The notes: generated by a model from the letters alone, not told the origin. DNA of 64,000 nucleotides from Neogemmobacter tilapiae (GCF_014652215.1 NZ_BMYJ01000010.1:83619-147618); one strand, 5' to 3'; shown: positions 51,846 through 61,597, counted from the stretch's first letter. Numbers and translations: made by a program.

Positions 51846-53452
51846 CCCCGCCCTCTTTGCGCCAAGGTTCGCGTCAGCCAGTCTGTGTCAGTCTCTGGCA
51901 CGGAATCCAGCAGGCGGCGGGTATAGGGATGGGTCGATTGCTGAAAGATGTGATCGCGGCTGCCCTGATCCACCACAGCGCCTTTTTGCATCACCACAAC
52001 GGAATCTGCGATGGCGCGCACTGTTGAAAGGTCGTGGGTGATGAACATATAGGTCACCCCCGTCTGTTCCTGCAAACGCATCAGCAGTTTCAGGATCCCC
52101 TCGGCCACCAGTTGATCGAGGGCCGAAGTCACCTCATCGCAGATGATGAATTCCGGGTCGGCGGCCAAAGCGCGGGCAATGCCCACCCGCTGTTTCTGGC
52201 CGCCCGATAGTTCACCGGGACGGCGGTCGATGAACTGCCCCGGTTCCAGCTCGATCGCTGCCAAAAGCTCGCGCACGCGCGCGTCAAGTGCAGCCCCACG
52301 CAGGCCGCCATAAAAGGCGGCTGGTCGGCCGATGATCTCGCGCAGGGTCTGGCGCGGGTTCAGGGCTGTGTCGGCCATCTGATAGATCATCTGAATGGAT
52401 CGCAATTCCGCCTTGGTCCGATCCCGCAAGGCGGCGGGCAGCGCACGACCGCGCAATTCGATGTCGCCCGACAGGGGTTTCAACAAGCCGGTGATGGCCC
52501 TGGCCGTGGTTGATTTCCCTGAACCGGATTCACCGACCACCGCAATCGTCCGCCCTGCGGCAAAGTCGATGGACACATCCCGCAACACGGCCATCTTGCG
52601 ACCGTAACTTGCCGTGACCCCTTTCAGCCGCAAGGCCGGATGATTAGTTTCCGCCGGTTTGGGCCGGGCCGGGCGCGTCAGGTTCCGCACCGCCCAAAGG
52701 GATCGCGTGTATTCTTTTTGGGGCGCGCTGATCAGCCGACCTGTCGGGGCCTCTTCGACCTCTTCCCCGTGGCGCAGAACCTTGATCCGGTCGGCCATCT
52801 GCGCGACCACAGCCAGATCATGGGTGATGTAAAGCGCTGCGGAATTCAGATCGCGCACCACCGACCGGATCGCCGCCAGAACCTCGATCTGCGTTGTCAC
52901 ATCCAGCGCCGTTGTGGGTTCGTCGAAAACGATGAGATCCGGGCGGCAGGCCATCGCCATGGCCGTCATCGCCCGCTGCAATTGCCCGCCCGAAACCTGA
53001 TGGGGAAAGCGCAGGCCGAAATCGGCGGGGTCGGGCAGCCCCATACGGCCATAAAGATCATGCGCATCCGCCTCAGACTCCGCACGCCGGGCATGGCCAT
53101 GCAACCGTGGCGCTTCGGTGAATTGGTCGATCAGACGCCAAGCGGGATTGAAACTGGCCGCCGCCGATTGGGCGACATAGGCAATACGCGCCCCGCGAAA
53201 TAGGCGGCGCTGCTTTTCCGGCAGGGCCAGCAGATCCTGACCGTCGAAATGCACAGCACCGCCGTTGATCCGGCAGCCCTCTTGCACATAACCCATCGCG
53301 GCAAGGCCCAGCGTCGATTTTCCTGCACCGCTTTCGCCGATCAGACCCATCACCTCACCCCGATGCAGCGACAGGTCGATCCCCCGCAGAATGGGTGCGC
53401 CTAGGCGCGTTGCCACCTGAAGATTGCGGATGTCGAGCAGAAGATCGGTCAT
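51842..53452 (-). CDS. ABC transporter ATP-binding protein, two fused cassettes (Dpp/Opp DF type)
   Basis: A 536-residue double ATPase. The first cassette has Walker A GESGAGKST, signature VSGGQLQRA and Walker [13 protein letters not shown]. The second has [19 protein letters not shown] and FIICDEVTSALD. In the second Walker B region the usual DEP is DEV. Four-base overlaps at both ends join it to the permease upstream and the esterase downstream. It powers the peptide-type importer of the carnitine locus. Confidence 0.94.
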   Translation of the reverse strand: MTDLLLDIRNLQVATRLGAPILRGIDLSLHRGEVMGLIGESGAGKSTLGLAAMGYVQEGCRINGGAVHFDGQDLLALPEKQRRLFRGARIAYVAQSAAASFNPAWRLIDQFTEAPRLHGHARRAESEADAHDLYGRMGLPDPADFGLRFPHQVSGGQLQRAMTAMAMACRPDLIVFDEPTTALDVTTQIEVLAAIRSVVRDLNSAALYITHDLAVVAQMADRIKVLRHGEEVEEAPTGRLISAPQKEYTRSLWAVRNLTRPARPKPAETNHPALRLKGVTASYGRKMAVLRDVSIDFAAGRTIAVVGESGSGKSTTARAITGLLKPLSGDIELRGRALPAALRDRTKAELRSIQMIYQMADTALNPRQTLREIIGRPAAFYGGLRGAALDARVRELLAAIELEPGQFIDRRPGELSGGQKQRVGIARALAADPEFIICDEVTSALDQLVAEGILKLLMRLQEQTGVTYMFITHDLSTVRAIADSVVVMQKGAVVDQGSRDHIFQQSTHPYTRRLLDSVPETDTDWLTRTLAQRGRG

Positions 53453-54264
53453 TCCTTCAACCCCGAGGCTAGATGCAACAGATGGTCAACCACGAAATTG
53501 ACGGCCACTGTCAGCAGCGCGATGGCCAGCGCGGGTAGTAGCGGCGTGATGTCCCCAAAGGTGATCAGCGCAGCGTTTTCTTTGACCATCGCGCCCCAGT
53601 CTGCTGTTGGCGGCGGCAGCCCCAGCCCCAGAAAGGACAGCGCCGAAATCGTCAGGAAGACAAAGCAGAACCGCAATCCGAATTCGGCGATCAGCGGGGC
53701 CGAGATGTTCGGCAGCACCTCACGCCACAGGATGCTCACCATACCTTCACCCCGCAGACGCGCGGCCTCGACATAGTCCAGCACGATGACATTCATCGTC
53801 GTGGCCCGGGCGAGCCGATAGACCCGGGTTGAATCCAGCAGGGCGATGATCAGGATCAGATTCAGCACACCGGGCCCAAAGACCGAAAGCGCCAGCAGCG
53901 TTAGCAGCAGCGAGGGAACGGCCATCAGAACATCCACCAGACGCGACAGCACCTGATCGATCAGCCCGGTGTTCGCGGCGGCGGCCATCCCCAGAATGGC
54001 CCCCAGCGCAAAGGATAAAAGCGTCGTCGCCAAGGCGATGCCGATGGTGTTGCGCGCGCCCCAGATCAAGCGGGACAAAAGGTCGCGCCCCAGGTTGTCG
54101 GTGCCCAGCAGATGGTCGCCGCCCCAAAGCTCGAAGGCCCCCCCCAGAATTTCGGCCTCGCCATAAGGGGCGATCCACGGTGCGAAAATGGCCAGCAGCG
54201 CATAAAGCCCGATCACAACGGCCCCAAACCGCGCTGTCCAGGGCATAGGGTGCCAGAACCGCAT
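53449..54264 (-). CDS. ABC transporter permease (DppC type)
   Basis: A 271-residue permease with the DppC pattern: LLGTDNLGRDLLSRLIWGARNTI, then the EAA-type loop YVEAARLRGEGMVSILWREVLPNI. It pairs with the DppB-type permease whose stop is three bases upstream. It lies in the carnitine catabolic operon, so the imported compound may be a carnitine ester or another quaternary amine rather than a peptide. Confidence 0.93.
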   Translation of the reverse strand: MRFWHPMPWTARFGAVVIGLYALLAIFAPWIAPYGEAEILGGAFELWGGDHLLGTDNLGRDLLSRLIWGARNTIGIALATTLLSFALGAILGMAAAANTGLIDQVLSRLVDVLMAVPSLLLTLLALSVFGPGVLNLILIIALLDSTRVYRLARATTMNVIVLDYVEAARLRGEGMVSILWREVLPNISAPLIAEFGLRFCFVFLTISALSFLGLGLPPPTADWGAMVKENAALITFGDITPLLPALAIALLTVAVNFVVDHLLHLASGLKE

Positions 54265-54267
54265 CGT

Positions 54268-55236
54268 CTAGCCCGCCCTGTGCATCAGCCGCGGGTTGGT
54301 GGCAATCGCCAGTACATCCGCAAGCAGATTCAAAAGGATATAGACCGCCGCAAAGATCAGGCAGCAGGCTTGGACCACCGGAATATCCCGGTTCGAAACG
54401 GAATCGACCATCAACTGCCCCAGGCCGGGATAGACAAAGACCACCTCGACAATGACCACGCCGGAAACAAGCCAAGCGATGTTCACCGCCACCACGTTGA
54501 TGATCGGGGCCAAGGCATTCGGCAGGGCATGAACAAGGATCACCCGCAGCGGCCCGATGCCCTTAAGCCGGGCCATGCCGATATAGGGCTGCGCCATCAG
54601 ATTGATGATCGCGGCCCGTGTCATCCGCATCATATGCGCCGTCACAACCAGAACCAGCGCCATCGCGGGCAGGAAAGTCCGATGCAGCATTTCGATCAGC
54701 CCGGCATCACTGCCGTAATCGGCAATCGTCGGGAAAAACGGCAGGCGCACGGCCAGAAACAGCATCAAGACATAGGCGATGAAGAATTCGGGAAACGAGA
54801 TCATGGTCAAAGTCAGACCCGTGACGGCCCGGTCAAACAGGCTGCCGCGCCGATAGGCCGACAAGATCCCCAGAAAAAGCGCCAGCGGAACGGCGATGGC
54901 CGCGGCATAGGCCGCCAGAAACAGGGTCTTGCCCATCCGCGCCGCCAAAAGATCGGCGACCGGGCGGCCATTCGACAGGCTGTTGCCAAAGTCCCCCGCC
55001 AGCAGCGTGCCCATCCAGTCGAGATAGCGTTGCAGCAAGGGTTGATCCAAACCCAGTTCCCGCCGCAGCGCTGCCACGGTTTCCGGGGTCGCACTTTGCC
55101 CCAGAATCTGCTGCGCAATATCCCCCGGCAACAGGCTGACCGCCAGAAAGATCAGGACCGAGATCAGCCAAAGCGTCAGCAGCCCCAGAACCAGACGGCC
55201 CAAGATCATCCGCAAAAGGCGCGCTTTGCCTGTCAC
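54268..55236 (-). CDS. ABC transporter permease (DppB type)
   Basis: A 322-residue permease beginning with basic residues and a first helix (LGRLVLGLLTLWLISVLIFL). It has the periplasmic loop LGLDQPLLQRYLDWMGTLLAGDFGNS-like region and the EAA loop YIGMARLKGIGPLRVILVHALPNA. GTG at 55236 is chosen because GGAAGG lies upstream and the basic cap is kept; ATG 55209 is an alternative. It lies 31 bases after the carnitine dehydrogenase stop. Confidence 0.92.
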   Translation of the reverse strand: MTGKARLLRMILGRLVLGLLTLWLISVLIFLAVSLLPGDIAQQILGQSATPETVAALRRELGLDQPLLQRYLDWMGTLLAGDFGNSLSNGRPVADLLAARMGKTLFLAAYAAAIAVPLALFLGILSAYRRGSLFDRAVTGLTLTMISFPEFFIAYVLMLFLAVRLPFFPTIADYGSDAGLIEMLHRTFLPAMALVLVVTAHMMRMTRAAIINLMAQPYIGMARLKGIGPLRVILVHALPNALAPIINVVAVNIAWLVSGVVIVEVVFVYPGLGQLMVDSVSNRDIPVVQACCLIFAAVYILLNLLADVLAIATNPRLMHRAG

Positions 55237-55267
55237 GATGGGCCACCTTCCTTGCGGGGAACTTGGT

Positions 55268-56704
55268 TCATGCCGACACCACGTCGCGGATTCCGCGCCC
55301 GGCAAAGTTTGGCGGGCTGTCGGGCCGCATCTCGGCCAGACGCTGGGGCAGGGGGGCCTCCATCAGGCTGGCCTTGCCAAGCGCGGTATCGACATGCAGC
55401 AGCATATGTTCCGAGGTGGCCACCACTTTCCCGTCCCCATCGCGCATCTCATGCAGAAGGCGGATCCGCTTGGCATCATGCCCCAAAAGCATGGTCGTCA
55501 CCGTCACCCTTGCGCCCACCGACAGGTCGCCCAGATGCCGCAGATGGCTTTCCACAGTATAGACCGACCGTCCGCCTGCCCGATAGGCCGCATCCATGCC
55601 AATGCGCACCAGAAAGGCATCGGTCGCATCGCCGAAAACCTGCGCATAGCGGTATTCGGTCATATGGCCATTATAGTCGGTCCATTCCGGCCGCACTTGC
55701 ACCTGCCAGCCTTGGCCTGACACCCCATGCGCCTTGGCCAGAAACCGCGCTTCCATGGCGGACAGAACCTCGCCCGCGCCCCAGTTCCGATCCCGCAAAA
55801 CCTGCATAAAGCCGATCAGATTGTCGTCTCTGATCTGTTCCAGCTCTCGGATGCCATACTGCCCAGACTGGGCATCGGACTGGGACGAGATTTGTTCCAC
55901 CAGGCCCTCGTCCAAGTCGGGCACATCCATGAGCTTGGTCCAGGGCCATTTCAGGGCCGGGCCGAATTGTGCCAGAAAATGCCGCATCCCCGCCTCGCCG
56001 CCCGCAATCCGATAGGTCTCGAACAGCCCCATCTGTGCCCAACGCAGGCCAAAACCGAAACGGATCACATCGTCGATCTCGCCCGTTGTGGCGATTCCAT
56101 CCTTGACCAGCCAAAGCGCCTCACGCCAGACGGCCTCTAACAGCCGATCCCCGATATGCGCATCAATCTCGCGCCGCAGCACGATGGGTTTCATCCCGAT
56201 TTCTGTCAGCAGCTTTTCTATCTGTGACAGGGCCAAAGGGTCTGCCCCCTCTTGCCCCACAATCTCGACCAGCGGCAGCAGGTAGACCGGATTGAACGGA
56301 TGGGCGACAAAGATACGCCCCGGATGTTTTGCCCCCTCACGCAGTTCCGTCGCCCGAAAGCCCGAGGTGGATGAGCCGATCAACGCATCCGGCCGCGCCG
56401 CCGCTTCGATCTCGGCCAGCACCCGATGTTTCAGGTCCAGCCGTTCCGGCACGCTTTCCTGAATGTAATCCGCTTCCCGAACCGCCTCGGCCACCGACCC
56501 CGCCCAGATCACTTTGCCGATCTCGCCCAAAGGGGCCGACAGCATCTTTTGATAGGCCCGCGTCGCGTTGCTGATCACTGCATCCAGAATGCGCGCCGCC
56601 TCGGGATGAGGGTCGAACACCGCCACATCGTGCCCATGCAGGATGAACCTTGCGATCCAGCCTCCACCGATCACGCCACCGCCGATTGCCGCAATTCGTG
56701 CCAT
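55268..56704 (-). CDS. lcdH: L-carnitine 3-dehydrogenase fused to C-terminal thioesterase (betainyl-CoA thioesterase)
   Basis: A 478-residue fusion. The N-terminal 3-hydroxyacyl-CoA dehydrogenase fold has the NAD motif GGGVIGGGW (8-16), SSTSGF and the HPFNP motif. From about residue 340 a hot-dog thioesterase follows (PEWTDYNGHMTEYRYAQVF, ending SEHMLLHVDT). This layout is that of bacterial carnitine dehydrogenases, which oxidise L-carnitine to 3-dehydrocarnitine, with the thioesterase releasing glycine betaine from betainyl-CoA. The BKACE gene two genes upstream supplies the intermediate step. The start ATG is at 56704. Confidence 0.92.
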   Translation of the reverse strand: MARIAAIGGGVIGGGWIARFILHGHDVAVFDPHPEAARILDAVISNATRAYQKMLSAPLGEIGKVIWAGSVAEAVREADYIQESVPERLDLKHRVLAEIEAAARPDALIGSSTSGFRATELREGAKHPGRIFVAHPFNPVYLLPLVEIVGQEGADPLALSQIEKLLTEIGMKPIVLRREIDAHIGDRLLEAVWREALWLVKDGIATTGEIDDVIRFGFGLRWAQMGLFETYRIAGGEAGMRHFLAQFGPALKWPWTKLMDVPDLDEGLVEQISSQSDAQSGQYGIRELEQIRDDNLIGFMQVLRDRNWGAGEVLSAMEARFLAKAHGVSGQGWQVQVRPEWTDYNGHMTEYRYAQVFGDATDAFLVRIGMDAAYRAGGRSVYTVESHLRHLGDLSVGARVTVTTMLLGHDAKRIRLLHEMRDGDGKVVATSEHMLLHVDTALGKASLMEAPLPQRLAEMRPDSPPNFAGRGIRDVVSA

Positions 56705-56778
56705 TCGGGTCTTCCGTCCTGTTTGGATATTCGTTTGTTCTGGCAGGCGGCCCGCGCCGCCTGCCAAGGGCTGCGCGA

Positions 56779-58331
56779 TCAGGCAGCACTCCACCAGCGT
56801 TCGACGATCTTCCAGCCGTCAAAGAAGCGGTTCGACGCGACGGTCCATGCGCCACCTTTTCGTTCCGCACGTCGATGTAGTTCACGAAACACGGAATGAT
56901 CGTGCCGCCATCATCCGACACAAGCTGCTGCATTTCCCGGTACATTTCCCGGCGCAGATCGTCGTTCAATTCGGCCCGCGCCTGCATCAGCAAGGCGTTG
57001 AAACGTTCATTGCCCCAATGGCTTTCGTTCCATTCCGCGCCCTTGGCATAGACCAGACCAAACATGTCGTCTTCTGTCGGTCGGCCATTCCAATAGCTTA
57101 GGCAGAAGGGCTTTTTCAGCCAGACATTCGACCAATAGCCATCATCCGCCTCGCGCAGGATGTTGATGTCGATGCCGCCCGCCGCCGCACTTTGCTGGAA
57201 CAGGGTCGCCATGTTGATGGCCCCCGAAAAAGCGGCATCGGCGGCGGACAGATCAATGGCCAACCGATCCAGCCCCGCTTTCTTCAGGTGGAATTTGGAC
57301 CGTTCGGGATCATAGCTGCGCTGTTCCAGATCGCCCGCATAGAAACGGTTTGCTGGCGCAATCGGAGAGTCGTTGGCCACAGCCCCATGCCCAAACAGGA
57401 TCTTTTCGACGATCTCGTCCCGGTTCACCGCATATTTCATCGCCAGTCGCACATCGACATTGTCGAAAGGGGCCACATCCGTGAACATCGGCATGGTGTA
57501 ATGCGCCGTGCCCGGCACCTCGACCAGATGCAGGCCCGGCTGGCGCTGCAACAGATGCAGGGTCGAAAGGTCCGGCCCGTTGATCACATCCACCTCGCCG
57601 GTGATCAAGGCATTCTGCCGCGCCGTCGCATCATTGATGGTGCGCAGTTCCACCGTATCAAACCAGGCGCGGCCCTGTTTCCAATAATCGTCCCGCCGCG
57701 TCAGCGTGATCCGCACGCCCGGCTCGTGTTCGGTCAGGACATAGCCCCCTGTCCCCAGACCGCTTTCCCAGTCCAGCGTGCCATCAGCACGCCCCGGCAT
57801 GATGACAAAGTGATAATCCGTCAGCAGCATCGCAAAGTCGGCATTGCCGCTTTCCAGATCAAAGATGACGGCATTCGTCCCATCGGCCTTGATGTCCACA
57901 ACCTGCGCCAGCGACCCCTTGGCCCCCGAGGTGGTGTTTTCGCCCCGATGATGGTTGAAGGAGGCGATCACATCTGCCGCGGTGCAGGCCCGTCCATCCG
58001 AAAAGCGCGCATCGCCCCGCAGGCGGAAGGTCCAGCTTTTGGCGTCCGACGTGGTTTCCCAGCTTTCCGCCAGTTCCGGCTGGGGGTTCCCAGCCGCGTC
58101 AATCTCGACCAGATTGTTGCAGACCGCCAGCATCGCCGTCACCACCGGCCCCGCCGCATAAGTCGCGGGATCGATGGAATCCGAGGTGGCACCGCCAAGA
58201 TGCCCGATCCGCATCGTGCCCCCGCGCTTGGGTTCTGCTGCCTGCGCCCAGACAGGCCCCGCCCCAAGCATCAGCCCCGACGCGGCCGTCGTGGCAAGGA
58301 ATTGTCGTCTGTTCAGACCATTCATTCGCAT
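56779..58331 (-). pseudogene. ABC transporter substrate-binding protein (DppA/family 5), frameshifted near the 3' end
   Basis: Starts MRMNGLNRRQFLATTAASGL, a twin-arginine leader, followed by a family-5 binding protein (RGGTMRIGHLGGATSDSIDP, YVLTEHEPGVRI, MKYAVNRDEIVEKILFGHGA). The frame is normal up to VNYIDVRNEKVAHG, then a missing base at about 56845 throws it out of frame. Inserting one base restores ASNRFFDGWKIVERWWSAA and a stop at 56781-56779, the usual family C-terminus. As written, the frame runs on through the dehydrogenase gene to 56337. It is either a real last-20-codon frameshift or a sequencing error. It is the binding protein for the downstream permeases. Confidence 0.88.
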
Positions 58332-58418
58332 GTCTTCCTCATCTGTTGGGACGCAGCCGCTTCTATGGCGATCTTGCGCAGGTTGGTTGGATCGTCGGCC
58401 CTTTGGCCTTTTGCAAAA

Positions 58419-59309
58419 TCAGCCTCTTTTCGTCAGTTTCAGTTTCTGGCGCACTTCGTCCGGCCCCAAAATCCGGCCACCCATCGCCGTCAGGATCGTC
58501 ACCGCCCGTTCGACCAAATCGCCATTGCTGGCCAACTGCCCCCGCGACAGCCAGATGTTGTCTTCCAGCCCGACACGGACATTCCCCCCCGCAAGCGCCG
58601 CCTGCGCCACATAGGGCAGTTGCATCCGCCCGATGGAGAACATCGAATAGACCCAGCCCGCCGGGATATGGTTCACCAGCGCCATCAACGAGGTCGGATC
58701 CGCCGGAATGCCATAGGGAATGCCCATGCAAAGCTGCACCAGCACCGGATCGTCAATCAGCCCTTCCTCCACCAGCGTCTTGGCCAGCCAAAGATGGCCT
58801 GTGTCGAAAATCTCGATCTCGGGGCGCACGCCTGCCGCCTGTATCCGCCGCGCCATCGCCCGCAAGGTGCCGGGCGTGTTCGTCATCACATAATCCGCCT
58901 CGGCAAAGTTCATCGTGCCGCAGTCCAGCGTGCAGATCTCGGGCAACAACTCCTCGACATGCACCAACCGCGCGCTGGCCCCCACCAGATCGGTGCCCGG
59001 CCCTAGGGGCAGCGGATCTTCGGCGGAACCCAGAACAATGTCCCCGCCCATCCCCGCCGTCAGGTTCAGCACCACATCCGTATCGGCGCTGCGCACCCGG
59101 TCGACCACCTCCCGATACAGCGCCGGATCGCGCGAGGGGGCCCCCGTCGCCGGATCGCGCACATGCACATGCGCAATGGCGGCCCCCGCCTTGGCCGCCT
59201 CGATACAGGCCGCCGCGATTTCCGCAGGCGTCACCGGCACCTTGTTGCTTTTCAGATGGCTTTGCCCGGAACCCGTCACGGCACATGTGATGAAGATGTC
59301 AAAGTTCAT
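58419..59309 (-). CDS. BKACE family protein (3-keto-5-aminohexanoate cleavage-like), probable dehydrocarnitine cleavage enzyme
   Basis: A 296-residue DUF849/BKACE enzyme: [20 protein letters not shown], the zinc ligands H47 and H49 in [16 protein letters not shown], and [15 protein letters not shown]. BKACEs condense a beta-keto acid with acetyl-CoA. The neighbouring carnitine dehydrogenase-thioesterase points to dehydrocarnitine plus acetyl-CoA giving betainyl-CoA and acetoacetate. It is the first gene of the minus-strand operon, divergent from the CdhR-like regulator. Confidence 0.92.
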   Translation of the reverse strand: MNFDIFITCAVTGSGQSHLKSNKVPVTPAEIAAACIEAAKAGAAIAHVHVRDPATGAPSRDPALYREVVDRVRSADTDVVLNLTAGMGGDIVLGSAEDPLPLGPGTDLVGASARLVHVEELLPEICTLDCGTMNFAEADYVMTNTPGTLRAMARRIQAAGVRPEIEIFDTGHLWLAKTLVEEGLIDDPVLVQLCMGIPYGIPADPTSLMALVNHIPAGWVYSMFSIGRMQLPYVAQAALAGGNVRVGLEDNIWLSRGQLASNGDLVERAVTILTAMGGRILGPDEVRQKLKLTKRG

Positions 59310-59328
59310 GCTGTCTCCATTCTTCTTC

Positions 59329-59341
59329 GTTCAAGGTGAAC
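59329..59341. promoter_or_regulatory. Inverted repeat GTTCA-AGG-TGAAC, candidate CdhR-like binding site
   Basis: A perfect 5-3-5 inverted repeat 20 bases from the BKACE start and 47 from the regulator start in the 78-base divergent gap. Its location suits control of the carnitine operon; the sequence preference of this regulator is not known to me. Confidence 0.4.
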
Positions 59342-59387
59342 AGAAACGAGGTGACAAGATTTGCACTTTTCGCCAATCTCTTTTCTT

Positions 59388-60407
59388 ATGTCGCCAGTTT
59401 TTCCCTTTCGCCTCTGCTTCCTTCTGTTCGATGGCTATTCGAACATGGTTCTAGCCAGCGCCATTGAACCGCTCCGCGCGGCCAACAACCTTTCCGGCAA
59501 AGCCCAGTTCAGTTGGCGACTGGTCACGATGGATGCCGCCCCCGCTGTTTCCTCCAGCGGCCTTTCCCTTTTGCCGGATGGCACACTGGCCAAGATCGAC
59601 GATTTCGATGCCTTGGTTGTCGTGGCAGGCTACCGCGTGCGCGAATACGCCAACCGGCGCGTGCTGGGAGCGATCCGCCGCGCCACGCGCGGCGTCACGC
59701 TTTTGGCGGGTCACGATACAGGGGCCTGGATACTGGCCGAGGCGGGCCTTTTGGACGGCTATCAGGCAACTCTTCACTGGATGGAGCAGACTAGCTTTCA
59801 AGAGGAATTTCCGCAGGTCGAAATGATGCCCCGGCTTTATGTTCAGGACGGCAATCGCGTCACAACCGGAACCGCCGAGGGCACGATGGCCTTTTCGCTG
59901 GATCTTATCAGCCAACGCGGTGGCGAGGCCTTGAGTCTGGATGTCCGCAACATGTTTGACGATGTCATGCGCGGCGATATGGTCGAACCGGCCGAGACGC
60001 GCCCCGGCACATTTGCGGGCCCCTTGGGGCGCGCTGTCCTGTTGATGCATCAGAACATGGAAAATCCCCTGAGCATTCCGCAGGTTGCCCGGCAATCGGC
60101 CATGTCGCAGCGCACTCTGGAACGCATGTTCCAGCACCTTCTTGGCACTTCTGCTGGGGATTACTATCGCAACCTGCGTCTGGCGCGGGCCCAGTTTCTT
60201 GCCTCGACAGGCGCATTGCGATTGGCCGAAATCGCCATTCGCACAGGTTTCTCATCCGCCGCCACATTGGCCCGGGCCTTTCAAAGGCAATATGGCATGT
60301 CGCTGGGAGAAGCGCGAAAGCTAACCAATCGTCCAAAGGCGCCTTCGCAGGGCGGTCGAACGGGCCGCGATGTCATGGCACCGCCCATCTTCAGGCCCGA
60401 GGTTTAG
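59388..60407 (+). CDS. GlxA family (AraC-type) transcriptional regulator, CdhR-like
   Basis: A 339-residue regulator with an N-terminal DJ-1/PfpI-like domain (FRLCFLLFDGYSNMVLASAIE, then LLAGHDTGAWILAEAGLLDG at about 110) and a C-terminal AraC double helix-turn-helix (ARQSAMSQRTLERMFQHLLG, then IAIRTGFSSAATLARAF). CdhR in Pseudomonas activates carnitine degradation; divergence from the BKACE-lcdH operon supports the same role here. The ATG at 59388 has no Shine-Dalgarno; a TTG at 59361 is less likely. Confidence 0.9.
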   Translation: MSPVFPFRLCFLLFDGYSNMVLASAIEPLRAANNLSGKAQFSWRLVTMDAAPAVSSSGLSLLPDGTLAKIDDFDALVVVAGYRVREYANRRVLGAIRRATRGVTLLAGHDTGAWILAEAGLLDGYQATLHWMEQTSFQEEFPQVEMMPRLYVQDGNRVTTGTAEGTMAFSLDLISQRGGEALSLDVRNMFDDVMRGDMVEPAETRPGTFAGPLGRAVLLMHQNMENPLSIPQVARQSAMSQRTLERMFQHLLGTSAGDYYRNLRLARAQFLASTGALRLAEIAIRTGFSSAATLARAFQRQYGMSLGEARKLTNRPKAPSQGGRTGRDVMAPPIFRPEV

Positions 60408-60408
60408 T

Positions 60409-60443
60409 TTCAAGCCGGTATCCATACAGAATACCGGCTTGAA
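60409..60443. terminator. Perfect 13-bp stem-loop between convergent genes
   Basis: TTCAAGCCGGTAT pairs perfectly with ATACCGGCTTGAA around a nine-base loop, two bases after the cdhR-like stop and 59 bases beyond the stop of the convergent LysM gene. No U-tract follows in either direction, so it is an atypical bidirectional terminator or an mRNA 3'-end stabiliser. Confidence 0.55.
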
Positions 60444-60502
60444 TCAGGTTCATTGCCGCATCGGAATGTGGGTTGTCAGGAAACCCTTACAACCCGCGCC
60501 AA

Positions 60503-61597
60503 CTATTGCGTCATGTTGTTGTATTCGGCCAAGCCGGTCGCCACGACATCATACCATTCGCCCGACTCCCGCATCTCGATCAGGCCCTTGTTTAGCATCG
60601 CAATATAAATACGGCCGCGAGGATTTTTCTTAGATGCGATGAAATGATAGGTCAGGAAGTGGATCAAAGAAGGATTTGTTACCACTTTGTCCGCAGCGCC
60701 CAATTCGGCAAAAACATCGGTCGCCGTTTCCAATTCGATGGCCATGACGTCCACTTCGCCATTCAACACGGCTTCGGCGCAGTCTTTCGGTGTGGCCAGA
60801 CGAACATGGGTCACAAGCGGCTCGACAAGGCCAACCTCCTCCAAGGGAAAGCTGCTCCAATCGGCAGGCTTACAGATTTTTGCGCCGGCCAGATCTTCAA
60901 ACTTGGTGACGTTGACGTATTTGCTGTCCAACAAGGTCGTGAACGTCTCGGCCACCTCGTAAACGGGCAAAGTTGCATCAAGATCGGTGCAGCGTTTGAC
61001 ACCGTCCTCGCCAAGAAGATCAATCTTAGTGCAGTCGGGCATGCCCCAAGCGATGGAAATGTCAAATGCCCCAGTCGGCAGAAGCACTTCGGTGTGCGAA
61101 CCCCAATCGTTCACCCAGCTTACACTACCCTCGCGGTCGTTGCCGCCACGCTGCAATGCCGTCGTGGCAAGGCGCACCAGAATGCCACCGCCAGCAAGGC
61201 TTTCATCGGTAAAGGGTTTCCAGCCATTGCCGGTCACGAACTTCAGCGGTGGTTCATAGATGTTGCTGGTGGAGCGGGTGGTTTCCTGCTTTTCCTCTTC
61301 GGCCGCGATGACGCCGCTCAACTCAGAGTCTGCCGTCAGACGTCCGTCCTCGCAGGGCAGGATCAATTCCATGCCCACCGGCAGGTCATTGATGTTCGAG
61401 GCCAGCTGGTCGCGGTTGGCGTTAAAGATCATCTGGAAGTCATAGGTGCCGTAGGCCGCCTGAGAGATGTTGCCAAGCGTATCCCCTTCTTTCACGACAT
61501 AGGTCGTGCAGGCTTCTTGGGCTGAAACCGCAAGAGGAGCGGCAATTGCAAACGCCGAAAGCGCCAGCAATCGAAAGGTGGCGGATTTGAGCTTCAT
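60503..61597 (-). CDS. Secreted LysM plus family-3 solute-binding-domain protein (copy B)
   Basis: A 364-residue protein: signal peptide to about residue 26 (AVSAQEAC), one LysM domain (residues 33-80, YVVKEGDTLGNISQAAYG), a short charged linker, then a family-3 type periplasmic binding domain (LKFVTGNGWKPFTDESLAGGG to ESGEWYDVVATGL). Cysteines 30/82 bracket the LysM; 189/203 and 242/273 form two further pairs, all conserved in the neighbouring paralogue. It should be tethered to peptidoglycan in the periplasm and bind a small solute. No permease or ATPase accompanies it. ATG 61597 follows AAGGA. Confidence 0.87.
   Translation of the reverse strand: MKLKSATFRLLALSAFAIAAPLAVSAQEACTTYVVKEGDTLGNISQAAYGTYDFQMIFNANRDQLASNINDLPVGMELILPCEDGRLTADSELSGVIAAEEEKQETTRSTSNIYEPPLKFVTGNGWKPFTDESLAGGGILVRLATTALQRGGNDREGSVSWVNDWGSHTEVLLPTGAFDISIAWGMPDCTKIDLLGEDGVKRCTDLDATLPVYEVAETFTTLLDSKYVNVTKFEDLAGAKICKPADWSSFPLEEVGLVEPLVTHVRLATPKDCAEAVLNGEVDVMAIELETATDVFAELGAADKVVTNPSLIHFLTYHFIASKKNPRGRIYIAMLNKGLIEMRESGEWYDVVATGLAEYNNMTQ

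Noticed and set aside
57192..59006. 604-codon plus-strand frame opposite the binding-protein and BKACE genes
   Set aside because: Spans two real minus-strand genes and their gap; composition is that of antisense GC-rich sequence.
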